Source: Terriglobia bacterium (GTDB lineage: Bacteria; Acidobacteriota; Terriglobia; JAJPHL01). Taken from it: a stretch of DNA of 64,000 nucleotides. Position 1 is the stretch's first letter, and every line of letters starts with the position of its first letter. Below are positions 45,409 to 54,413 of this stretch, in pieces. The translations under genes were made by a program, and so were the position numbers. Under the pieces are notes generated by a model, which was not told the origin of the DNA, did no database searches, and saw only the letters and a program-made list of their open reading frames with translations. The stretch spans positions 186,001 through 250,000 of the forward strand of contig JAJPHL010000002.1 of NCBI GenBank assembly GCA_021325275.1. The letters run 5' to 3'.

Positions 45409-46194
45409 TTAGTGAACCGCGATCGTGTTGGCGCGCTGGCGCAACGCGAGACTCAGCGCCAACGCCTGTTTTGCGGGCGGCGACTCCGCGTCGATGGCGA
45501 GCGCGCGCCGCGCCGCAGCCTCGGCTTCATCCAAGCGTCCGAGTCTCGATTCCGCCACGCTGAGATTGATTTGCACCAGTATGAACTTCGGTGCGATTGC
45601 CGCGGCTTTGGTGAAACAATTCGCCGCCTCCACCGCGCGATTCTGCCGCATATACGCGACACCCATATCGTTTAGCGCCTCCACGTATTCCGGATCGATC
45701 GCGATGGCGCGTTCAAAATGCTTGAAAGCTTTTTCGTAGTCGCCCGACGACGCCGCGTTTTTCGCGGACGAATATTCCTTCGCGGCTTTCGCGGGAACGG
45801 GATGCGCCAACTCCCGCACCGATACGATGCCCTCGGCGGGTCGCACGCCGCGCGGTGATTCCAGACGAATCGAAAGATCGCCGCCGTCGAAGACGTTCAC
45901 GATCTCGTCGTGAACCGATTCCCCGCGCGCATCGATCACTTGCAGCGTGTACGTTCCTTGCTCGATGTCTTGAAACGCGAACGATCCGCCCAGCGTTACG
46001 ACACTCTGCGCGCGCGCGATCCGGCTGCCCGCCGGCATCAATTGCACCGTGAGATTCGAAAGCGAGACGCCGGACACTCCTGTTAATTGTCCATGAAGCC
46101 GGGCGATTTTCCTTTGCCCGTGCGCCGTCGCGCCGATGCTGATGATGACGAACAGAAAAAAGACACACGTCCGCGGCAGCCGTTTGATCGGCAT
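45409..46194 (-). CDS. Exported carboxypeptidase-regulatory-like/TPR protein
   Basis: A 261-residue exported protein. Signal peptide (residues about 8-27) is followed by a beta-sandwich resembling the carboxypeptidase regulatory-like domain (GVSGVSLSNLTVQLMPAG, GSFAFQDIEQGTYTLQVID, GGDLSIRLE). Three to four tetratricopeptide repeats follow (SGDYEKAFKHFERAIAIDPEYVEALNDMG, RAVEAANCFTKAAAIAPKF, RLDEAEAAARRALAIDAES). This arrangement is common in acidobacterial proteins at the cell surface. AGGAGG 7 bp before ATG. Partners unknown. It is divergent from the VWA gene. Confidence 0.75.
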   Translation of the reverse strand: MPIKRLPRTCVFFLFVIISIGATAHGQRKIARLHGQLTGVSGVSLSNLTVQLMPAGSRIARAQSVVTLGGSFAFQDIEQGTYTLQVIDARGESVHDEIVNVFDGGDLSIRLESPRGVRPAEGIVSVRELAHPVPAKAAKEYSSAKNAASSGDYEKAFKHFERAIAIDPEYVEALNDMGVAYMRQNRAVEAANCFTKAAAIAPKFILVQINLSVAESRLGRLDEAEAAARRALAIDAESPPAKQALALSLALRQRANTIAVH

Positions 46195-46417
46195 CTTAGA
46201 TACCTCCTGTAAATGGTTGTCAGGTGTCTCTGTTCGCGGAGAGACGAAAAATTACTGCGTCGCGATCCCGCAACGCGGGACCGGCCCCAGGATCGTGTTC
46301 GTTGAAAAAACTGTAGCTGGAAACGTTCTCCGGGTCCAATCAAAAGACATTATGGAAACGATTAGCTTCCCGCGAAGGACACATTCGCGCGTGATACGAT
46401 CAGCCCAGGAGGGTCCG

Positions 46418-48100
46418 TTGTTTCCATCCTTCGACTTCCTGAAGATTGCCGCCGTGGCCGTGTTGTTAGTATGGCCGCAATTGCCGCCGCAACAGCCCAT
46501 TCCCGGGCAACGTCCGCCTGAACCACCGGCGCAGCCACAAACGCAAACCGCTGCCCCGCAGCCCGATATCGTCTTCCACTCCACCACGCGACTCGTTCAA
46601 GTCAACGTCGTGGCACACGACAAAGACGGCAAGCCCGTCGCGGATCTCAAAAAAGAAGACTTCACGATCACCGAAAAGGGCAAGCCTCAGGAAATCGCGT
46701 TTTTCTCCGTCGAGTCGCTCGACAAATTACCCGCCGCGCCGCCAAAACTTCCGCCGCACATTTTTTCGAATCAATTGGCGCAGCGCGAAGGCGTGCCGCC
46801 GTCGGTCACGGTGATCTTGCTCGATTCGCTGAACACCAGTTTCACCGATCAGAACTACGCGCGCACCGCGGTGATCGATTTTTTGCTGCAAGTGAAGCCC
46901 ACCGATCACATCGCCGTCTACCGCTTGAGCAACCGGCTGCAAGTTCTCCACGATTACACCACCGACGCCTCCGATTTGATCAAGCGCCTGCAACAAGCGC
47001 GCTCCGAATTGATGCCCGACGGCTCGACCGATACCGGATTCGATTTGGGACCGATTCTCGGCATGAGCGGACGGCAAGCCGCGTTCCTCATGAACGATCA
47101 CATTCTGCAAACGCTCGCGGCCATCGAAGCGATCGCCAACAATTTGGCGGGCGTGCCGGGACGCAAGAATCTGGTGTGGGTGTCGGATGGCATTCCGCTC
47201 GCTCTTGGATCGATCATGGGTTCGCCGTCGCAAGAACAGCGCTTTTACACCGACGAAGTCCAGCGCACCGAACGCGCGTTGAACGACGCCGACGTTTCGG
47301 TGTACGCCGTGGACGCCCGCGGACTCACACCGCCGCGCCGGTTTACTTCGGTGGAAGCGCCGTCCGCCAGAGGCGGCGCCAGTCCAGCGAAATCCGGACT
47401 CCCGCCACTTCCGCGAAACGCGCCAATCTCCACGCGCTGGGATTCGATGGTGGAACTCGCCGATCGCACCGGCGGCCGCGCGTATCACAACACCAACGAT
47501 CTGAAAGGCGCGATCCGCGACGCCGTCGGCGATTCCGAAGTGACGTACACGCTCGGCTATCATCCCACCAACACCGAGATGGACGGAAAATTCCGCGACA
47601 TCAAAGTGAAAGTCGACCGGCCCGGCGTGAACGTGCGATATCGCAAGGGATACGTAGCGCAATCGGCGGCGATGCAAGATCCAAAGGTCGCGGCCAAGGA
47701 ATTGTCCGATGCCGTGTGGAGTCCCTTGGATGCGACGGCGCTCGGGTTGAACGCGCGCGTCGATTTCACGGATCAACCGAAACCGAACAGCGTGCAAATC
47801 CTGGTGCAAGTGAGTCCCAGCGGAATCAATCTGGAAGAAAAAGACGGCCGCCACAGCGGAGTACTGGACGTGCTCATGGCGCAGAGGACCGATCGCGGCG
47901 AGCAAGTGGGCGCGGGCGCGAAGGACAAGCTGGAACTGAACCTGAAGCCGGAGACGTACGCCAAAGTGATGAAGGAAGGCTTAGTGTATCGCAAGGTTCT
48001 GGCGCGCGACCCGAACGCGGCGAACGTCCGCGTGGTGGTGCGCGACGAATCGACCGGGGCGATCGGATCGATCACGGTGGCGTACAAGGAAATCAACTAA
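46418..48100 (+). CDS. VWA-domain protein, TIGR03436 acidobacterial type
   Basis: A 560-residue exported protein. Its signal peptide is FDFLKIAAVAVLLVWPQ, followed by a Pro/Gln linker (QQPIPGQRPPEPPAQPQ). RLVQVNVVAHDKDGKPVADLKKEDFTI is the family N-terminal strand. The VWA domain starts VTVILLDSLNTSFTDQ (near residue 128) and replaces the usual MIDAS DxSxS by DSLNT. A C-terminal beta-sandwich (YTLGYHPTNTEMDGKFRDIKVKVDRPGV onwards) closes it. The TTG at 46418 is preferred because AGGAGGG lies 4 bp before it; ATG 46352 is the alternative. Adhesion or binding role, unproven. Confidence 0.85.
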   Translation: MFPSFDFLKIAAVAVLLVWPQLPPQQPIPGQRPPEPPAQPQTQTAAPQPDIVFHSTTRLVQVNVVAHDKDGKPVADLKKEDFTITEKGKPQEIAFFSVESLDKLPAAPPKLPPHIFSNQLAQREGVPPSVTVILLDSLNTSFTDQNYARTAVIDFLLQVKPTDHIAVYRLSNRLQVLHDYTTDASDLIKRLQQARSELMPDGSTDTGFDLGPILGMSGRQAAFLMNDHILQTLAAIEAIANNLAGVPGRKNLVWVSDGIPLALGSIMGSPSQEQRFYTDEVQRTERALNDADVSVYAVDARGLTPPRRFTSVEAPSARGGASPAKSGLPPLPRNAPISTRWDSMVELADRTGGRAYHNTNDLKGAIRDAVGDSEVTYTLGYHPTNTEMDGKFRDIKVKVDRPGVNVRYRKGYVAQSAAMQDPKVAAKELSDAVWSPLDATALGLNARVDFTDQPKPNSVQILVQVSPSGINLEEKDGRHSGVLDVLMAQRTDRGEQVGAGAKDKLELNLKPETYAKVMKEGLVYRKVLARDPNAANVRVVVRDESTGAIGSITVAYKEIN

Positions 48101-48119
48101 AAGTGTTATCGTTGCGTTC

Positions 48120-49808
48120 ATGATTCGTCGCTGCGCTGTTCTGTTCTTTCTCGCCGCTGCCGCGGCCTTCGCCCAACCTTACGACCTCATCATTCGCAAC
48201 GGCCACGTGATCGACGGCACAGGATCGCCGTGGTACGCGGGCGACATCGCGATTCGCGACGGAAAAATCGCCGCCATCTCCACTCCCGGCGGCGCGCTCG
48301 CATCGGCGCCGGCCAAGCACGTCATCGACGCGCACGGAATGGTGGTGGCGCCGGGCTTCATCGACATGCTCGGGCAATCGGAGCTGACGATTCTGGTGAA
48401 TCCGCCGCTGCCGTCGAAAATCTTTCAGGGAATCACGACGGAAATTACCGGCGAGGGCGGATCGATCGCGCCCCTGAACGACGCCATCAAGCGCGCCGAC
48501 GCAGTGAACTACCAACATTACGGTGTCACGCCCGATTGGTCGAACTTCCGCGAATATTTTGCGCGCCTCGAGAAGCAAGGCATGGGCATCAACCTCGCGA
48601 GTTACGCCGGCGCGACACAAGTGCGGCGCATGGTGTTGGGCGACGCCGATCGCGCGCCGTCGCCGGCGGAATTGGATCGCATGAGGGCGCTGGTGCGTCA
48701 AGCGATGCGCGACGGCGCGGTGGGCGTGTCGACGTCGCTGCAATATGCGCCCGCGCCCTACGCCACCACCGGCGAGTTGATCGCGCTGGCCGGCGAGGCC
48801 GCGAAACTCGGCGGCATCTACGCCACACACATGCGCAGCGAGGGCGACGCGATCATTCCGGCGCTCGACGAAGTCGCGCGCATCGCGCGCGAAGCGGGCA
48901 TTCCAGCGGAAATTTGGCACCTGAAAGCCGCCGGCAAAAGCAATTGGGGACGCATGCCGGAAATTGTCGCGTACATCGAGAAGGCGCGGCGCGAAGGGCT
49001 GGACATCACCGCCGACACGTACGCATATCCGGCGTGGTTCAATTCGTTTTCGGCGTTCATTCCGCCGTGGGCGCACGACGGCGGCGACGCCAAGCTGATC
49101 GAGCGCCTGAAAGATCCCGCGACGCGCGCGCGAATTCGGAAAGACATGGAATCGCCCAGCGGCGGCAAATGGGACAACGAGTGGCAGGAAATTCCCGGAC
49201 CGCAAGCGATTCTGGTGAGCGTGGTGCACAATCCGAAATTGCTTCCGCTGCAAGGCAAAACGGTGGAGGAAGTCGCGAAGCTTTGGAACAAGGACGCGAT
49301 CGACACGATTTTCGATTTGTTGATCGAAGACGACGCGTTCACGTCGGTAGCGGTCTTCGGAATGTCGGAGCCCGACGTGGCGCTGGCGCTTCAGCAGCCG
49401 TGGGTTTCCATTTGCAACGACTCGCAAGGCACCGCGCCCGACGGATTGCTTGGAAAAGAGCATCCCCATCCGCGGGCCTATGGAACTTTTCCGCGAATCC
49501 TGCGGAAATACGTGCGCGAGGAAAGCAAGCTGCGCCTGGAGGATGCGGTTCGCAAGTTCAGCGCGCTGCCGGCGCAGAAAATGCGTTTAGGCTCCCGCGG
49601 CGTTTTGAAGCAGGGCATGTGGGCCGACGTGGTGATCTTCGATCCCGCGACGATCACCGATCGCGCCACGTTCGAGAATCCGAATCAGTTGTCGGATGGA
49701 ATGCAGTTTGTGCTGGTGAACGGCGTTCCGGTGATCGAAAACGGCAAGCAGACCGGCGCGCTGCCGGGAAAAGTGTTGCGCGGACCGGGATACGTGGCGG
49801 GGAAATGA
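48120..49808 (+). CDS. D-aminoacylase-like amidohydrolase lacking the usual HxH motif
   Basis: A 562-residue amidohydrolase-fold protein with signal peptide (residues 1-18). The N-terminal part matches N-acyl-D-amino-acid deacylases: DLIIRNGHVIDGTGSPWYAGDIAIRDGKI. Where those enzymes have GFIDVHTHSD, this has GFIDMLGQSE (79-88), so the first metal-binding HxH is missing. The later histidines (YATHMRSEG, EIWHLKAAG) and the SICNDSQG aspartate remain. It may bind one metal at the second site or act on a different substrate. It follows the VWA gene by 19 bp, probably one transcript. Confidence 0.8.
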   Translation: MIRRCAVLFFLAAAAAFAQPYDLIIRNGHVIDGTGSPWYAGDIAIRDGKIAAISTPGGALASAPAKHVIDAHGMVVAPGFIDMLGQSELTILVNPPLPSKIFQGITTEITGEGGSIAPLNDAIKRADAVNYQHYGVTPDWSNFREYFARLEKQGMGINLASYAGATQVRRMVLGDADRAPSPAELDRMRALVRQAMRDGAVGVSTSLQYAPAPYATTGELIALAGEAAKLGGIYATHMRSEGDAIIPALDEVARIAREAGIPAEIWHLKAAGKSNWGRMPEIVAYIEKARREGLDITADTYAYPAWFNSFSAFIPPWAHDGGDAKLIERLKDPATRARIRKDMESPSGGKWDNEWQEIPGPQAILVSVVHNPKLLPLQGKTVEEVAKLWNKDAIDTIFDLLIEDDAFTSVAVFGMSEPDVALALQQPWVSICNDSQGTAPDGLLGKEHPHPRAYGTFPRILRKYVREESKLRLEDAVRKFSALPAQKMRLGSRGVLKQGMWADVVIFDPATITDRATFENPNQLSDGMQFVLVNGVPVIENGKQTGALPGKVLRGPGYVAGK

Positions 49809-49829
49809 GACCGTCGGAAAAGACGATCC

Positions 49830-49923
49830 ACAGATTACACAGATTTCACAGATTCGGACGATAGGCGCGACCGAATGCTAGCGCAAGCGCCGTCCTAATC
49901 TGTGCAATCTGTGCAATCTGTGG
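49830..49923. repeat. Inverted-repeat hairpin of the 'ACAGATTACACAGATTTCACAG' family
   Basis: CCACAGATTACACAGATTTC... pairs with ...CTGTGCAATCTGTGCAATCTGTGG around a loop with a GCGCGACCGAATGCTAGCGC inner pair. It separates the aminoacylase-like gene from DUF2306 paralogue 2. Confidence 0.8.
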
Positions 49924-49973
49924 ATAGCTTTTGTTCTGCGAAACTCTTCACGCATCCGCTCGTAGAAAACAGC

Positions 49974-50645
49974 ATGCCCGGGCGGAAAATCACGCGTACG
50001 CTTTGGACCATCGTGACGATTCTCGCCGTGATCGGCTGCGCCGCGGCATTGCGGCGCATCGGTGTGCTGTGGCCAACGGTCACGCGCGGGTACGTGCCGA
50101 CGTCAACGAAGATTCCGCAAGTTTTCGACGTGGGCTTCGCGCATTATCCTTGGCTGACGTTGTCGCACGTGATTCCAGGATTGTTGTTCATGATCCTGGG
50201 ACCGCTGCAATTTATCTCCACGCTGCGCGCGCGATACCCCCAGTGGCATCGCTGGTCAGGACGCGTGTTTGTGGCGTGTTCGCTGATCATCGGAGTGTCG
50301 GCGCTCGCCTTGAGTGCGCGATTGTCGATCGGCGGACTTCTTGAACGATCGGCGACCACGCTGTTCGCGCTTTATTTTCTGTTCGCGTTGTCGCGAGCGT
50401 TCTGGTTGATTCTACACCGCAACGTCGCGCTTCATCGCGAGTGGATGATCCGCGCGTTCGCCATTGGACTCGCGGTGGCGACGATCCGGCCAATCAATGG
50501 CATGTTCTTTGGTCTGTATTTCGCGCGCGGATTCCTCAGTCCTCAGCAGTTTTTCGGGATCGCTTTCTGGACGGGATTCTTGTTACACGCGATCGCCGCG
50601 GAAGTTTGGATCCGCACGACGCGGCCGCAACTCGCTCACGCATGA
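49974..50645 (+). CDS. DUF2306 membrane protein (paralogue 2)
   Basis: A 223-residue protein with six transmembrane helices and the same blocks as paralogue 1: LTLSHVIPGLLFMILGPLQF, QWHRWSGRVFVACSLIIG and [25 protein letters not shown] 49974 is chosen over a frame opening inside the upstream repeat. The conserved His residues could bind haem or a metal. Function unknown. Its stop overlaps the convergent HicB-like gene by 10 bp. Confidence 0.82.
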   Translation: MPGRKITRTLWTIVTILAVIGCAAALRRIGVLWPTVTRGYVPTSTKIPQVFDVGFAHYPWLTLSHVIPGLLFMILGPLQFISTLRARYPQWHRWSGRVFVACSLIIGVSALALSARLSIGGLLERSATTLFALYFLFALSRAFWLILHRNVALHREWMIRAFAIGLAVATIRPINGMFFGLYFARGFLSPQQFFGIAFWTGFLLHAIAAEVWIRTTRPQLAHA

Positions 50646-50848
50646 GGCGGCAAGGGATGACCGAGACGAATCCCCAGGAGGACCCAATCTTCAAGAACTT
50701 CAGCTAATGTTCGGCGGCATTCTTCTATCGTGCTTCCCGTCGCCCAGACTCCGGGGCACTCGGGAATCTCGCCGACGAAAGACTCGGGATTGTCGATGGT
50801 CTTGTAGCGGGCCTTGACGAGCGCCGCGTCCAGGTATTGCTGCACCAT
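50636..50848 (-). CDS. HicB-type antitoxin-like protein, orphan
   Basis: A 70-residue protein with the HicB fold pattern: ARYKTIDNPESFVGEIPECPGVWATG then STIEECRRTLAEVLEDWVLLGIRLG. Normally a HicA mRNA-cutting toxin of about 60 residues is encoded just upstream. Here only 32 bp separate it from the next gene (50881), which codes for a membrane protein, so HicA is absent. ATG at 50848. Solitary HicB-like proteins are frequent and may have another role. Confidence 0.82.
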   Translation of the reverse strand: MVQQYLDAALVKARYKTIDNPESFVGEIPECPGVWATGSTIEECRRTLAEVLEDWVLLGIRLGHPLPPHA

Positions 50849-50880
50849 ATGATGCGATGATACCACCGCCAGGGAGCGTT

Positions 50881-51753
50881 TTAGCTCCCGATGGCGAGCT
50901 GAGCGTCGGCCGCAATCAACAGCACGCCCGCATAGACCATCGTGTCGGTGAAGTAGTTTAATCCCACAATGTCGCGGCTAGCGAGCATCACCGGCAAATA
51001 AATCACCACGATCAGAAACACGGCCAGCGCGCCCAGCCACAACGCCGCGCGACGCGTGAACGGCGGCACGAGCATCCCGATGCCGCCAACTACCATCGCC
51101 ACCGACGTGAAGTATCCCCACGCGTTTCCACCGGGCATCCAATCGGGAATGGTTTTTGGCAACGGAATCACCGGCAGCGATGCGGGATGGAAAAATTGTT
51201 CGATGCCGAAGAGGATCGCGGTCACCGCGATGATGCCGGACAAAACGCCAATCCACAATTTCGCGCCGCCGTGGCCGCCGCGCGCAAAATCCGTGGCCGC
51301 GAGCAGCAAGGCCGCGCAAGCGAATGCCGTTTCACGCACCAGCAGCACTTTGACGTTCCACGGCGCGTTCGCCGACAACGCGCCCGGCACATCGTTCATC
51401 ACCACAAAGAGAAGAAACATCAGCCCCAGCAGCGAGGCCGACAATCGCAGTTGCACACGCCACATGATGCTGAGCGTCGCGGCGATCAGCGCGACGCCGA
51501 CGAAGTAAACCCAGAACAATCGCCACGGCATGTACGACGGGACCATCGGGATCATGCCTTTTCCCACCGTAAAATGCTCGGCGGAGAAAACGCCCATCGG
51601 AACGACGTAGAAAATCCGCCCGAGGCCGGCCAGGCCTTCCCATCCGCGCACGGATTGCCGTTGACGTTGAATGGCCACGACGGCCATCACCGTCAACACC
51701 CCGAACGTGACGTACGGCCAAAAATTCGTCGGCGCGAAAAATGAATTGTTCAT
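50881..51753 (-). CDS. DoxX-like polytopic membrane protein, unknown
   Basis: A 290-residue protein with about eight transmembrane segments (starting VTFGVLTVMAVVAI near residue 15). Some helices resemble the DoxX/SURF4 group, for example AEHFTVGKGMIPMVPSYMPWRLFWVYFVGVALIAATLSI and the closing YFTDTMVYAGVLLIAADAQLAIGS. No active-site motif is obvious. It is divergent from the MocR regulator across the ACCAAT direct repeats, so it may be its target. Confidence 0.7.
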   Translation of the reverse strand: MNNSFFAPTNFWPYVTFGVLTVMAVVAIQRQRQSVRGWEGLAGLGRIFYVVPMGVFSAEHFTVGKGMIPMVPSYMPWRLFWVYFVGVALIAATLSIMWRVQLRLSASLLGLMFLLFVVMNDVPGALSANAPWNVKVLLVRETAFACAALLLAATDFARGGHGGAKLWIGVLSGIIAVTAILFGIEQFFHPASLPVIPLPKTIPDWMPGGNAWGYFTSVAMVVGGIGMLVPPFTRRAALWLGALAVFLIVVIYLPVMLASRDIVGLNYFTDTMVYAGVLLIAADAQLAIGS

Positions 51754-51904
51754 GACTCTTCAGTAAAAGGCCGCGGGCCGCACCCGAGAGGGTTTCGCAC
51801 CGTTGGTGGAATTCGCACCGTCCGGGGGTAGCGTTCGGCGCGGTGACGGGCGAGCAGATGCGACACGCAACGCGAATATACTGCCGCGTGGTACATTTTT
51901 GGAA

Positions 51905-51962
51905 GGTCCAGTTTCAGCGTAAAAAAAGGACCAATCGACTGAACCAATTCCGGAAGACCAAT
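51905..51962. promoter_or_regulatory. Three ACCAAT direct repeats: likely MocR operator
   Basis: ACCAAT occurs at 51930-51935, 51943-51948 and 51957-51962, a 13-14-bp period, in the context GGACCAATCG, TGAACCAATTC and AGACCAATTTG. A GGTCCA in the opposite sense lies at 51905-51910. The last repeat is 4 bp before the regulator ATG. MocR proteins are known to bind direct repeats. Confidence 0.55.
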
Positions 51963-51966
51963 TTGT

Positions 51967-53397
51967 ATGGCGCATGACACCGCGAGTATCGAGATCGCCT
52001 TGGGCACGCGACCCGCGGGGACGTCCCTGAGTTTGTGGCTCTACGACGAGCTGCGTCGCGCGATCCTCTCGGGACGCCTGCGGCCGGGCGGGCGATTGCC
52101 GGCGTCGCGCGACTTCGCCAGACAAATCGGCGTATCGCGGGGCATTGCCGTGGGCGTCTTCGAGCGTCTGCACTCGGACGGTTACTTGTGCTCGCGCGTG
52201 GGATCGGGCACGTGGGTGAACGAATCGCTGCCCACCGAATGGTCGCGGCCGAAGCCCGCGCCCCGGCGCGTGAGAATGGTGCCGCCGCCGCTTGGCGGAC
52301 TCTCGTTTCATCCACCGCCGCGGCCATTTCGCATGTGCGAACCGATCGGAGAATTTCCGGTGAAGATTTGGGCGAGAGTCGCGAGCCGGCGATTGCGCCG
52401 CCTCACGCCCGCCATGCTTTCCGGCGGCGACTTGCGCGGATGCCAGCCGTTACGCGAAGCCATCGCCGGATACTTGGGATCGTCGCGCGGCGTAAATTGC
52501 GCGCCGGAGCAAGTGGCCATCGTTTCCGGCGTGCAACAGGCGCTCGACATCCTGGCGCGATTGCTTCTGAAGTCCGGCGACGCCATTTGGATGGAAGATC
52601 CCGGATATTTCGGCGCGACCATGGCGTTTGAGCGTGCCAATGCCAAGATCGTTCCGGTGCCCGTCGACCGCGACGGTCTGGTGGTCGCCGAAGGCCAACG
52701 CCGGGCGCGCCACGCGAAGGCGTGTTACGTGACGCCGGCGCATCAGTTTCCGCTGGGCATGTCGATGTCGCTTCAACGAAGGCTCGAATTGCTGGCGTGG
52801 GCCCGCGCCCATCGCGCCTTCGTGATCGAAGACGATTACGACAGTGAATTTCGTTTCGAACGCCATCCGCTCGGCGCGCTGCAAGGAATCGATCGCGCCG
52901 GCAATGTTGTGTTCGTGGGATCGTTCAACAAATTTCTATTTCCCTCGCTACGCGTGGGCTACGTTGTGCTGCCGCCCGCCCTGATGGATCCGTTTTTGGC
53001 GTTGCGTTACAGCGCGGACCTGCGGTCGCCGGCCATCGAGCAAATGATATTGTGCGATTTCATCACCGAGGGACACTTGGGCCGTCACCTGCGGCGCTCG
53101 CGCGAAGTGTACGGCGAGCGTTTGACCGTGCTGCTCGACGAAGGACGCAAACGCCTCGACGGATTGCTGGAAATTTCCGAAGTACGCGCGGGACTGTTCA
53201 CCGCCGGGTTGCTGCGCAATCGCATGTCGTCGCGGCGATCGGAAGAGGCGGCGGCGCGCGCAAGCGTCGACGTTATGGGGCTGCACCGCTTCACGTTTCG
53301 GCGCAAAGACGTGCGCGGTGTATTGCTCGGATTCGCCGCCTTCGACGCGCGGCAGATTCGCGCGGGCGTCGAGCGATTAGCGGGGGCGTTGGCTTAG
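51967..53397 (+). CDS. MocR-type regulator (GntR helix-turn-helix fused to aminotransferase domain)
   Basis: A 476-residue fusion. The N-terminal GntR winged helix is SLWLYDELRRAILSGRLRPGGRLPASRDFARQIGVSRG onwards (about residues 20-75). The C-terminal fold-type I aminotransferase domain has CYVTPAHQFPLGMSMS, IEDDYDSEF (PLP-contacting Asp/Tyr) and the lysine in FVGSFNKFLFPSLRVGY near residue 323. MocR proteins sense PLP or an amine-type ligand and control neighbouring genes. It lies divergently from the DoxX-like membrane gene, with three direct repeats between them. Confidence 0.9.
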   Translation: MAHDTASIEIALGTRPAGTSLSLWLYDELRRAILSGRLRPGGRLPASRDFARQIGVSRGIAVGVFERLHSDGYLCSRVGSGTWVNESLPTEWSRPKPAPRRVRMVPPPLGGLSFHPPPRPFRMCEPIGEFPVKIWARVASRRLRRLTPAMLSGGDLRGCQPLREAIAGYLGSSRGVNCAPEQVAIVSGVQQALDILARLLLKSGDAIWMEDPGYFGATMAFERANAKIVPVPVDRDGLVVAEGQRRARHAKACYVTPAHQFPLGMSMSLQRRLELLAWARAHRAFVIEDDYDSEFRFERHPLGALQGIDRAGNVVFVGSFNKFLFPSLRVGYVVLPPALMDPFLALRYSADLRSPAIEQMILCDFITEGHLGRHLRRSREVYGERLTVLLDEGRKRLDGLLEISEVRAGLFTAGLLRNRMSSRRSEEAAARASVDVMGLHRFTFRRKDVRGVLLGFAAFDARQIRAGVERLAGALA

Positions 53398-53565
53398 CCG
53401 GGAATCTTCGCGATGTCGCGCCAGTACATTCAGTGCGGCCGTAGGTCTTCCGCGCCGCTGCGCGCGTAAAACGCTCGCGCGTGGATTGGCGATACAGCGG
53501 TAGTGGCTCCATTTGAATTCTGATCACAGGACTTGCGGAAACCGAACCCTTGCGCGTAGGTATGC

Positions 53566-53736
53566 TTTGTATCAGGGCACGGCTTCAGCCGTGCCGCCAG
53601 CAGGCCTCGTCCCTGGGGCTTAGCCCCTGCGGCTTTGCACTTGGCACGATTGCGGATCAGCCGTTGCTTGCGGGGGCTAAAGCCCACGATTTCCAACGTC
53701 TGGGTCGGCACGGCTGAAGCCGTGCCCTGATACAAA
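53566..53736. repeat. 171-bp REP-like element with perfect 31-bp termini
   Basis: TTTGTATCAGGGCACGGCTT...CGTGCCG at the left is exactly repeated in reverse complement at the right. Each terminus is itself palindromic (GGCACGGCTTCAGCCGTGCC). The centre carries GGGGCTTAGCCCC and GGGGGCTAAAGCCC. Three CCTGATACAAA-like words follow to 53775. The rest of 53398-53951 holds no gene. Confidence 0.85.
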
Positions 53737-53951
53737 CCTGATAGAAACGTGCCCTGATACAAACCTGATACAAAAGAGATATAAAGCGGCTGCGCGGACG
53801 GTTTGCTCACAGTTCCACAGGGATCAAACTCAAATTGAGCCACGGCCTAAAGCAGACATCACCGCCGATTCAAACTGAGGCGGTACCGATACAGCAAAGC
53901 GTTTTAACGCTAGCACAAAAGGTGTAGAATCGCCGCGAGGGGAAATCCACC

Positions 53952-54413
53952 ATGTCCATTCAACTTCAAGTGAACGGCGCCGCTCGACAATTTGACGGCG
54001 ATCCCGAGATGCCGCTGCTGTGGTACCTGCGCGACCTCTTGCAACTGACCGGCACGAAATTCGGCTGCGGCGCGGGACTCTGCGGCGCATGCACGGTGCA
54101 TCTGAACGGCGAAGCCGTTCGCGCTTGCCAAACGCCGCTGAAAGAAGCGGCCGGCAAGAAGGTTCTCACGATCGAGGGATTGAGCACGCACGGCGATCAT
54201 CCGCTGCAAAAAGCGTGGGCGGCGGCGAACGTGCCGCAATGCGGCTACTGCCAGAGCGGACAAATCATGCAGGCGGCGGCGCTCTTGAAGACGCACGCGA
54301 AGCCGTCGGACACGCAAATCGACGACGCGATGCAAGGCAACATTTGCCGTTGCGGAACGTATCAGCGGATTCGCCAGGCGATCCACATGGCGGCGAACGG
54401 GGGTAAGGCATGA
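53952..54413 (+). CDS. [2Fe-2S] subunit of the molybdenum hydroxylase (set 2)
   Basis: A 153-residue IorA-type subunit. The first cluster is in [26 protein letters not shown], the second in [14 protein letters not shown] and [12 protein letters not shown]. It passes electrons from the catalytic subunit. The large subunit follows with a 4-bp overlap (ATGA). Compared with set 1 it keeps the more usual ACTVHLNG form. ATG at 53952 with a GAGGGGAAA site upstream. Confidence 0.95.
   Translation: MSIQLQVNGAARQFDGDPEMPLLWYLRDLLQLTGTKFGCGAGLCGACTVHLNGEAVRACQTPLKEAAGKKVLTIEGLSTHGDHPLQKAWAAANVPQCGYCQSGQIMQAAALLKTHAKPSDTQIDDAMQGNICRCGTYQRIRQAIHMAANGGKA

Noticed and set aside
53398-53560. Possible gene remnant on the minus strand upstream of the REP-like element
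   Set aside because: Short peptides in all frames show no family pattern that I can name.
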